Assembly (NCBI RefSeq): GCF_001571245.1
Contig: NZ_BCTK01000005.1
Coordinates: 186,001 to 250,000, forward strand
Origin: Achromobacter piechaudii NBRC 102461
Lineage (GTDB): Bacteria > Pseudomonadota > Gammaproteobacteria > Burkholderiales > Burkholderiaceae_B
DNA: 64,000 nucleotides
Reading direction: 5' to 3'
Below, one piece after another: positions 57,643 to 64,000 of the stretch. How positions within the stretch are numbered: position 1 is the stretch's first letter; every line of letters starts with the position of its first letter. The translations under genes were made by a program, and so were the position numbers. Under the pieces are notes generated by a model. It ran no database searches, had not been told where the DNA came from, and worked only from the letters and a program-made list of their open reading frames with translations.

Positions 57643-58608
57643 ATGCTGCCCGAACTGCCCACTTATGATGACGTCGTACGCGCCAGCGAGCGCCTGGCCG
57701 GCAACGCACACCGTACGCCCGTCCTGACTTCGGCCACGGCCGACGCCATCAGCGGCGCGTCGATCTTCTTCAAGTGCGAAAACTTCCAGCGCATGGGCGC
57801 CTTCAAGTTTCGCGGCGGCTACAACGCCATCGCGCGCCTGAGCCCCGAACAGCGCGCCGCGGGCGTGGTGACGTTTTCGTCCGGCAACCATGCGCAGGCC
57901 ATCGCCTTGGCATCCAAGCTGCAAGGCGTGTCGGCCACGATCATCATGCCGCTGGACGCCCCGGCGGCCAAGCGCGCCGCCACGGAAGGCTACGGCGGCA
58001 AGATCGTCACCTACGATCGCTACACCGAAGACCGCGAACAGATCGCCCACCGCATCCAGGCCGAAACCGGGGCCACGCTGATCCCGCCCTATGACCACGA
58101 AGACGTGATCGCCGGGCAGGGGACGGCCGCCAAGGAACTGTTCGAGGAAGTCGGCGAACTGGACTATCTGTTCGTCTGCCTGGGCGGCGGCGGGCTGTTG
58201 TCGGGATCGGCCCTGTCGGCCTTCGCACTGAGCCCGCGCTGCCTGGTGTACGGCGTGGAGCCGGAAGCCGGCAATGACGGCCAGCAGTCGCTGCGCAAGG
58301 GTGAAATCGTCCGCATACCCGCCCCCAAGACGCTTGCCGACGGCGCGGCCACCACGCACCTGGGCAACCTGACGTTCCCGCTCATTCAAAAGTATGTGCG
58401 CGATATCGTCACCGTCGCCGACGAACAGTTGGTGACCACCATGAAGTTCTTCGCCGAACGGATGAAGATGGTCGTCGAACCTACGGGCTGCCTGGCTGCC
58501 GCCGCGGTCATGCAGAACGTGGTGCCGGTGCGTGGCGCGCGGGTCGGCGTCATCATCAGCGGTGGCAACGTCGACCTTCCGGTCTACTCGCGCCTGCTGG
58601 CTTCCTGA
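57643..58608 (+). CDS. PLP-dependent threonine / threo-3-hydroxyaspartate ammonia-lyase
   Basis: 321 residues of fold-type II PLP enzymes. The Schiff-base lysine is in GAFKFRGGYN, the phosphate cup is GGGGLLSG, and SSGNHAQ contacts the substrate carboxylate. The length lacks any ACT regulatory domain and, with the MLPELPTYDDVVRASERL opening, fits threo-3-hydroxy-L-aspartate ammonia-lyases and serine-racemase-like enzymes better than biosynthetic IlvA. It would deaminate its hydroxyamino acid to a 2-oxoacid. AAAGGA precedes the ATG. The repeat array lies just upstream. Confidence 0.9.
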   Translation: MLPELPTYDDVVRASERLAGNAHRTPVLTSATADAISGASIFFKCENFQRMGAFKFRGGYNAIARLSPEQRAAGVVTFSSGNHAQAIALASKLQGVSATIIMPLDAPAAKRAATEGYGGKIVTYDRYTEDREQIAHRIQAETGATLIPPYDHEDVIAGQGTAAKELFEEVGELDYLFVCLGGGGLLSGSALSAFALSPRCLVYGVEPEAGNDGQQSLRKGEIVRIPAPKTLADGAATTHLGNLTFPLIQKYVRDIVTVADEQLVTTMKFFAERMKMVVEPTGCLAAAAVMQNVVPVRGARVGVIISGGNVDLPVYSRLLAS

Positions 58609-58711
58609 TGCACGCGCGGCGGCCCGGGTCCGGGCCGTCGATGCGTGCTTGCGGTTGTCGCCTGTGCAGGGCAGAATCGGGTCTCGATCCTGACGAACAG
58701 GGGCCAGCTGC

Positions 58712-59632
58712 ATGCGTATCCTTGTCATCGGCGGCACCGGTTTCATCGGCCGTCATCTGATTGCCCGGCTTTCCGGCGACCTGCACCAGATCATCGTGCC
58801 CACCCGCCTGTTGGCGCGCGGCAGCGAGCTGCAAGTCCTGCCCACGACCACGCTGATCCAGACCGACATCCACGACGATGCCGTGCTGGACCGTCTGGTC
58901 AGCGGCTGCGACGCGGTGGTGAACCTGGTGGGTATCCTGCACGGCAATGTCGGCAAACCTTATGGCTCCGCGTTTGCGCGGGCGCACGTGCATCTGCCGC
59001 AGCGCATCGCGCGAGCGTGCCAGCGTCATGGAGTTCGACGCCTGCTGCACATCAGCGCGCTGGGGGCCGATTCCCAGGGCGACAGCATGTACCAGCGTTC
59101 CAAGGGCGACGGCGAGGCCGCCATCAAAGCTGAATTTCCGTCCGGCATCGACAGCGGATGGACCATCTTCCGGCCCTCGGTCATTTTTGGCCCGGACGAC
59201 AATTTCACCAATATGTTTGCATCGCTGGCCCGCTGGCTGCCGGTGCTGCCGCTGGCGGGTGCGCACGCGCGCATGCAGCCCGTCTATGTCGGAGACGTGG
59301 TGGCGGCCATGGCCACCGCGCTGGCCGACAACCACACTTGTGGCAAGACCTATGAATTGGGTGGGCCGCAGGTCTACACGCTGGGTGAGATCGCGCGCTT
59401 GTGCGCGGCCTGGAGCGGGCATCCGCGCCCGGTGGTGCCCGTGCCGATGGGCGTGGGGCGCATCCAGGCCCGCCTCTTCGAATGCATGCCCGGCGAACCC
59501 TTGATGTCGCGCGACAATCTGGATTCCCTGCGCCGCGACAACATCTGCGTGGGGCCGATCGCGCCGGAATTGCGCGTGGTGCCGACGGGCCTTGAGGCCG
59601 TGGCGCCGCGCTATCTGCAGCGCGCGTCTTAG
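58712..59632 (+). CDS. NAD(P)-binding atypical SDR, complex I NDUFA9-like family
   Basis: 306 residues with an N-terminal [10 protein letters not shown] dinucleotide motif and the pattern of NDUFA9/YwnB-like atypical SDRs ([43 protein letters not shown]). Such proteins bind NADPH without clear catalysis. In bacteria their role is uncertain, with quinone or respiratory-complex assembly suggested for relatives. It starts 103 bp after the ammonia-lyase and ends 4 bp into ruvA, tail to tail. Confidence 0.88.
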   Translation: MRILVIGGTGFIGRHLIARLSGDLHQIIVPTRLLARGSELQVLPTTTLIQTDIHDDAVLDRLVSGCDAVVNLVGILHGNVGKPYGSAFARAHVHLPQRIARACQRHGVRRLLHISALGADSQGDSMYQRSKGDGEAAIKAEFPSGIDSGWTIFRPSVIFGPDDNFTNMFASLARWLPVLPLAGAHARMQPVYVGDVVAAMATALADNHTCGKTYELGGPQVYTLGEIARLCAAWSGHPRPVVPVPMGVGRIQARLFECMPGEPLMSRDNLDSLRRDNICVGPIAPELRVVPTGLEAVAPRYLQRAS

Positions 59633-60201
59633 CGCGCCAGCGCCTTCAATGCCTGCTTGATGCCGTCGGACACGCCCACGCCTTCGGGCAGGCCCTTGAG
59701 CGCCGACAGCGATTCCTTTTCCGAGTACCCCAAGGCCAGCAGCGCATTCAGGATGTCCGACTGATGATCCGGCGTGGCGTGCGACGCGGCGCCGATATCG
59801 GCCCCCAGCTTGCCGCGCATTTCCAGCAGCAATCTTTCGGCCGTCTTCTTGCCGATGCCCGGCACGCGGGTCAGTCGGCCCGATTCCTGCAAGGTGATGG
59901 CCTGCGCCAGATCGGCGACCGACATGCCGGACAACACCGACAGCGCCGTGCGTGCGCCGATGCCGCTGACCTTGATCAGCTCTCGAAACGCGCTGCGTTC
60001 GCCCGCCGTGCCAAAGCCATACAGGATGTGCGCGTCTTCGCGCACCGTCAGGTGCGTATAAAGCGTGACGCGCGCGCCGGTCTCGGGCAGCGAATACAGC
60101 GTCGTCATGGACACGTCGATGTCATACCCCAAGCCGCCCACGTCCACGCAGATGGTGGGAGGCAGCTTTTCGATCAGGGTTCCGGTAATGCGTCCGATCA
60201 T
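59629..60201 (-). CDS. ruvA: Holliday-junction DNA-binding protein RuvA
   Basis: 190 residues: an OB-fold N-terminal domain ([22 protein letters not shown]), two helix-hairpin-helix motifs ([18 protein letters not shown] and [19 protein letters not shown]) and the C-terminal RuvB-contacting domain ([24 protein letters not shown]). It holds the junction open for RuvB. It lies 131 bp after ruvC on the minus strand. Confidence 0.97.
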   Translation of the reverse strand: MIGRITGTLIEKLPPTICVDVGGLGYDIDVSMTTLYSLPETGARVTLYTHLTVREDAHILYGFGTAGERSAFRELIKVSGIGARTALSVLSGMSVADLAQAITLQESGRLTRVPGIGKKTAERLLLEMRGKLGADIGAASHATPDHQSDILNALLALGYSEKESLSALKGLPEGVGVSDGIKQALKALAR

Positions 60202-60332
60202 GGTGATGAAGGCCTGGTAGCGGTGGCGCGCGCGGGATGCGCGGCGAATGCGGGCATTCTATACGCGCGGGGGGCGGGGGTGACGCAGTGGGGGATTTAG
60301 CGGATGGCCTGCGCGGCTTGCGCGCAGCGGGA

Positions 60333-60881
60333 TCAGCCGATCAGGCGGCCATTGCGGATGCGCGTCTTGCCGCCCATGCGCAGCGCCGTGCCCAGCCGTT
60401 CCAGCTTGTCCTGCATGGGGCCCACGTGCGCGTGGCAGATGGCGCAGGCCAGGGCGTCGGCGGAGTCGGGGGCGGGCACGCCGTCCAGGGACAGCAGGTG
60501 CTGCACCATCATCTGCACCTGCTCTTTGGCGGCGCGTCCGGTGCCCACGACGGCTTTCTTGATTTGCAAGGCGGTGTATTCATGCACCGCCAGCGAACTG
60601 TCCGCCAGCGCGCATAGCGCCGCGCCGCGGGCCTGGCCCAGCAGCAGGGTCGAGGCCGGGTTGGTGTTCAGAAAAACGATTTCCAGCGCCGCGACATCGG
60701 GTTGCGTGTCGCGCGCGACCTCGCGCAGATTGTCCAGGATGACTTTCAGGCGCTCGGCCAGCGTCAGCGCCGGCGGGACCACGATGGTCCCGCTGGCGAC
60801 ATAGCGCAGCCGCGAACCCTCGGCATCGATCACACCGAAGCCGGTGCGGCGCAAGCCGGGATCGATGCCCAGGACGCGCAT
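60333..60881 (-). CDS. ruvC: Holliday-junction resolvase RuvC
   Basis: 182 residues with the RNase H-like fold: first catalytic Asp in [17 protein letters not shown], Glu in [13 protein letters not shown], and the C-terminal acidic pair in [15 protein letters not shown]. It cuts junctions after RuvAB migration. Its ATG shares one base with the purH stop (TGATG), so it is co-translated with purH. Confidence 0.97.
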   Translation of the reverse strand: MRVLGIDPGLRRTGFGVIDAEGSRLRYVASGTIVVPPALTLAERLKVILDNLREVARDTQPDVAALEIVFLNTNPASTLLLGQARGAALCALADSSLAVHEYTALQIKKAVVGTGRAAKEQVQMMVQHLLSLDGVPAPDSADALACAICHAHVGPMQDKLERLGTALRMGGKTRIRNGRLIG

Positions 60882-62470
60882 CAGTGGCGGAAGTGGCGGG
60901 TGCCGGTCAGCACCATGGCGATGCCATGCTCGTCGGCTGCGGCGATGACTTCGTCGTCACGCATGCTGCCACCGGGCTGGATCACGCAGGTCGCGCCTGC
61001 CGCCACCACGACGTCCAGGCCGTCGCGGAAGGGGAAGAACGCATCCGACGCCACGGCCGAGCCCTTCAGCGTCAGGCCGGCGTTTTCCGCCTTGATCGAC
61101 GCGATGCGCGCCGAGTCGATGCGGCTCATCTGGCCGGCGCCCACGCCCAGGGTCATGCCGCCGCCCACGAACACGATGGCGTTGGACTTGACGTACTTGG
61201 CGACCTTCCAGGCGAAAGCCAGGTCATTCATTTCCTGCTCGGTGGGCTGGCGCTTGCTGACCACCTTGAGCGCATCGCGCGGCACGTTGTAGGCGTCCGG
61301 GCTCTGCACCAGCCAGCCGCCGCCCACGCGCTTGATGTCGAAGGCGTTCTGGCCCACGCCCATCGGCACTTCCAGCACGCGCACGTTCTTCTTGGCGGCC
61401 AGGATGGCCAGCGCGGCGCCGTCGTAGGCGGGCGCCAGCAGCACTTCCAGGAACTGCGCGCTGACGGCTTCGGCCGTGGCGGCGTCCACCGGGCGGTTAA
61501 AGGCGATGATGCCGCCGAACGCGGAGGTCGGGTCGGTCTTGAATGCCTGCTGGTAGGCGCCCAGCGTATCGGCCGCGACGGCCACGCCGCAGGGGTTGGC
61601 ATGCTTGACGATGACGCAGGCCGGCGCGTCGAAGCTGCGCGCGCATTCCCATGCGGCGTCGGCGTCGGCGATGTTGTTGTAGGACAGTTCCTTGCCCTGC
61701 AACTGGCGGTAATTGCCCAACAGCCCGGCCGGACGCTGCGCGTCGACGTAGAACGCGGCGGTCTGGTGCGGGTTTTCGCCGTAGCGCAGCGCTTGTTGCT
61801 GCTTGACCTGGAGGGTCAGCGTGCCCGGCCATTCGTTGCGGGCCGGCACGGCTTCCTGGGCCGGCTCGGCGTCGGCCAGGCTGGTCAGGTAGGCGGCGAT
61901 GGCGCCGTCATAGGCGGCGGTGTGGGCGTAGACCTTCGCGGCCAGCGCCAGGCGCAGGCCATAGGACGTGCTGCCGCCCTTGTCCATTTCGGCCAGCACG
62001 CGCGAGTAGTCGACCGGGTCGATCACGACCGTCACGCCACCGGCTTCGGTGCCGTGGTTCTTGGCGGCGGCGCGCAGCATGGCGGGGCCGCCGATGTCGA
62101 TGTTCTCGACCGCGTCGGCGAACGTGCAGTCCGGCTTGGCGACCGTTTCACGGAACGGATACAGGTTCACCACCAGCATGTCGATGCGATCGATGCCCGC
62201 CGCCTTGATGGTGTCCATGTGCTCGGCGCTGTCGCGACGGGCCAGCAGGCCGCCGTGAATCTTGGGGTGCAGCGTCTTGACGCGGCCATCCAGGATCTCC
62301 GGCGAACCCGTGTGGGCAGCCACTTCGGTGACGGTCAGGCCGGAGTCGGCGAGCAACTTGGCGGTGCCGCCAGTCGACAAGAGGCGCACGCCACGCGCAG
62401 CCAGGGCGCGGGCAAATTCAACGATGCCGGTCTTGTCGGACACCGAAAGCAGGGCGGTTTCGATTTTCAT
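60881..62470 (-). CDS. purH: Bifunctional AICAR transformylase / IMP cyclohydrolase
   Basis: 529 residues. The N-terminal MGS-like domain ([35 protein letters not shown]) is the IMP cyclohydrolase, and the C-terminal two-thirds is the AICAR formyltransferase ([20 protein letters not shown], and the final [18 protein letters not shown]). It completes de novo IMP synthesis using 10-formyl-THF. It heads the purH-ruvC-ruvA run, downstream of fis and dusB with a 107-bp gap. Confidence 0.98.
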   Translation of the reverse strand: MKIETALLSVSDKTGIVEFARALAARGVRLLSTGGTAKLLADSGLTVTEVAAHTGSPEILDGRVKTLHPKIHGGLLARRDSAEHMDTIKAAGIDRIDMLVVNLYPFRETVAKPDCTFADAVENIDIGGPAMLRAAAKNHGTEAGGVTVVIDPVDYSRVLAEMDKGGSTSYGLRLALAAKVYAHTAAYDGAIAAYLTSLADAEPAQEAVPARNEWPGTLTLQVKQQQALRYGENPHQTAAFYVDAQRPAGLLGNYRQLQGKELSYNNIADADAAWECARSFDAPACVIVKHANPCGVAVAADTLGAYQQAFKTDPTSAFGGIIAFNRPVDAATAEAVSAQFLEVLLAPAYDGAALAILAAKKNVRVLEVPMGVGQNAFDIKRVGGGWLVQSPDAYNVPRDALKVVSKRQPTEQEMNDLAFAWKVAKYVKSNAIVFVGGGMTLGVGAGQMSRIDSARIASIKAENAGLTLKGSAVASDAFFPFRDGLDVVVAAGATCVIQPGGSMRDDEVIAAADEHGIAMVLTGTRHFRH

Positions 62471-62577
62471 GGTGGGGGACGGGAGTCGGGCGGTGAGCCT
62501 TTCTCGTTCAGGTCGGGATGGGAAATCGGGGTGGGAAAGGTCGGCGCCCGCCGGGGGGGGCGGCCTTCTCGGAAAAG

Positions 62578-62817
62578 CTATACCTGGATATTGTGCGCCA
62601 GCAACTTCTTGCGCAGTGTGTTGCGGGTGATGCCCAGCATTTCGGAAGCGCGCGACTGGTTGCCGCCCGAACGCTCCAGCGCTACTTCAAGCACCGGGCG
62701 TTCCACGCAGCGCATCACCATGTCCCACATATCGTGGGGCTCGGATTCACCCAAGTCTTCGAAATAGCGCTCCAGGCTGGCGCGCACGCATTCTTCCAGG
62801 ACATCTTTCTTGCTCAT
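62578..62817 (-). CDS. fis: Fis-family nucleoid-associated DNA-binding protein
   Basis: 79 residues, slightly shorter than E. coli Fis (98). The C-terminal helix-turn-helix ([29 protein letters not shown]) is typical of Fis; the N-terminal half is a dimerisation region without the full beta-hairpin. It bends DNA and adjusts transcription with growth phase. It follows dusB by 36 bp, the conserved dusB-fis pairing of proteobacteria. Confidence 0.95.
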   Translation of the reverse strand: MSKKDVLEECVRASLERYFEDLGESEPHDMWDMVMRCVERPVLEVALERSGGNQSRASEMLGITRNTLRKKLLAHNIQV

Positions 62818-62853
62818 TTGAGTACAGATATTTTTATGTTGGTGTTGTGGCGG

Positions 62854-63885
62854 TTATGCCGCCATCAGGGCTTCTGCGACCGGCGCCCGGTGGGGCATTG
62901 CGTCGCGCGAGAGGGTATCGAACCAATCCGACACCGCCCGCCACTGGTCGCGGGTATTGTCGATCAGGTTCATGCGGGCGCAGAACGAATCCGCGCCCGG
63001 CAGGCCGTCCAGATACCAGCCAATATGCTTGCGCGCCGTGCGTACGCCGGTGTGTTCGCCATAGAACCGGTAATGGTCGTCGAGATGTTCAAGCAACAGC
63101 TCGCGCATTTCCCCATGGGAGGGAGGGGCCAGTGACTCGCCCGTGCGCAAATAGTGATCGATTTCGCGGAAGATCCAGGGACGGCCTTGAGCCGCCCGGC
63201 CAATCATGACCGCGTCGGCGCCAGTGTAATCCAGGACGTGCTTGGCTTTTTCAGGCGAGTCGATATCTCCGTTTGCGATCACGGGGATGGTCAGCTCGGC
63301 CTTGACGGCGCGGATAGTGTCATATTCCGCCTCGCCCGTATAGAGGTCGGCGCGCGTACGGCCGTGCAGCGTCAGCGCCGCGATGCCGGCATTTTCGGCC
63401 AGCTTGGCCACGCGCAGCGCATTGCGGCTTTCGCGGTCCCAGCCCGTGCGAGTCTTCAGCGTGACCGGCACGCCCAGCGGCGCGCAGGCCGACACCACGG
63501 CGTCCAGGATGCGGGCGATCAGGTCTTCGTGGCGCAGCAACGCCGAGCCGGACGCCACGTTGCACACTTTCTTGACCGGGCATCCCATGTTGATGTCGAT
63601 GATGCGCGCGCCCTTGTTGGCGTTGAACACCGCCGCCTCGGCCATCATTGCGGGGTCGGCCCCGGCAATCTGGACCGAAATGGGGGCGATCTCGCCGTCA
63701 TGGTTCAGACGGCGCGATGTCTTCACGCTATCCCATAGCTTGGGGTTGCTGGCGGCCATTTCGGACACCGCGTAGCCGGCCCCCAACTTCTTGCAAAGTT
63801 GTCGGAACGGACGGTCCGTCACGCCCGCCATGGGCGCGACAAGAACGTTGTTGGGAAGGGTCCATTGGCCTATGCGCATGGTCAC
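62854..63885 (-). CDS. dusB: tRNA-dihydrouridine synthase B
   Basis: 343 residues, flavin TIM barrel. The N-terminal NNVLVAPMAGVTDRPFRQLCKKLGAG and the active-site DINMGCPVKKVCNVASGSALL (catalytic Cys in the KVC segment) are diagnostic. It reduces uridine in the tRNA D-loop. The start at 63885 is preceded on the minus strand by GTTAAAATG, a possible -10. A short hairpin (CCCCC/GGGGG, 63907-63922) lies upstream. Confidence 0.95.
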   Translation of the reverse strand: MTMRIGQWTLPNNVLVAPMAGVTDRPFRQLCKKLGAGYAVSEMAASNPKLWDSVKTSRRLNHDGEIAPISVQIAGADPAMMAEAAVFNANKGARIIDINMGCPVKKVCNVASGSALLRHEDLIARILDAVVSACAPLGVPVTLKTRTGWDRESRNALRVAKLAENAGIAALTLHGRTRADLYTGEAEYDTIRAVKAELTIPVIANGDIDSPEKAKHVLDYTGADAVMIGRAAQGRPWIFREIDHYLRTGESLAPPSHGEMRELLLEHLDDHYRFYGEHTGVRTARKHIGWYLDGLPGADSFCARMNLIDNTRDQWRAVSDWFDTLSRDAMPHRAPVAEALMAA

Positions 63886-64000
63886 ATTTTAACCGGCTCG
63901 ATCGAACCCCCGTTTTTGGGGGGCGACAGCTTGGTAACAAGCGGGGAAGAAAACCCACGGCGCGGCGCGGATCGTAGGGGCGGATCACCGAAGCTGCCCG

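Noticed and set aside
63905..63925. CCCCC/GGGGG hairpin upstream of dusB as a terminator or riboswitch
   Set aside because: Five-base stem without a following T-run on either strand and no conserved riboswitch core.

Overview
The window looks like chromosomal DNA of a high-GC betaproteobacterium of the Alcaligenaceae (Achromobacter/Bordetella type). The evidence is the very GC-rich third codon positions on both strands, a 1,929-residue tandem UvrA, the minCDE, ettA, glnS, ruv, purH and dusB-fis housekeeping genes, and the many LysR regulators and solute-binding transporters typical of that family. I saw no rRNA, tRNA, CRISPR array, insertion sequence or prophage. Most of the DNA is protein-coding and most genes fall into tight operons.

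Layout. 1-9.2 kb: the start of a Rieske dioxygenase large subunit running off the left edge, its divergent LysR regulator, then pabC, pabB and the giant uvrA on the minus strand. 9.4-11.8 kb: an IclR - KDPG-type aldolase - KDG-type kinase sugar-acid operon; a LexA-like box and IclR-type repeats lie in the gap before it. 12-14.3 kb: a 42-residue basic ORF, a LysR regulator and a family 2 glycosyltransferase. 14.3-31.5 kb: a 17-kb run of 14 co-directional minus-strand genes. In transcription order they encode an indolepyruvate oxidoreductase pair, a dioxygenase reductase, dioxygenase alpha and beta subunits, a CoA ligase, a thiolase-like protein, a DUF35-SDR fusion, a cyclase-family hydrolase, an SDR and a Liv-type ABC transporter. 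A divergent MarR regulator sits at the head. 32.6-38.1 kb: a complete Dpp/Opp-type transporter. 38.3-43.7 kb: an acidic conserved protein, an AraC/DMT-exporter pair, ettA, an isochorismatase-family hydrolase and a glycine-zipper lipoprotein. 43.7-47.8 kb: minE, minD, minC and glnS. 47.9-50.3 kb: a two-gene cytochrome bd-like operon. 50.5-56.3 kb: recQ, an orphan usher-like barrel protein and an OmpR/EnvZ-type two-component pair. 56.3-63.9 kb: ruvB, a PLP-dependent ammonia-lyase, an NDUFA9-like protein, then ruvA, ruvC, purH, fis and dusB on the minus strand.

The 17-kb cluster reads as one catabolic unit. A Liv transporter would import an aromatic (possibly indolic) acid. A three-part Rieske oxygenase would hydroxylate it, a cyclase/isatin-hydrolase-type enzyme would open a lactam, a CoA ligase would activate the acid, an SDR would oxidise it and a thiolase-like/DUF35 complex would cut off the side chain. 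A MarR repressor with GAAATTTC operators on both sides of a good sigma-70 promoter probably controls it. From memory this resembles MarR-controlled auxin (indole-3-acetate) degradation loci of other Burkholderiales, but the substrate is not proven by sequence.

The most unusual protein is the cytochrome bd subunit I homologue at 47928-49271. It keeps the family fold and several motifs but has lost every residue that aligns with a haem axial ligand (H19, H186, M393) and the key glutamates (E99, E107, E257, E445), while a normal-looking subunit II follows. Next in interest are the DUF35-SDR fusion with a Trp in place of the catalytic Tyr, and an array of 35-bp tandem repeats after ruvB in which every unit can form a hairpin.
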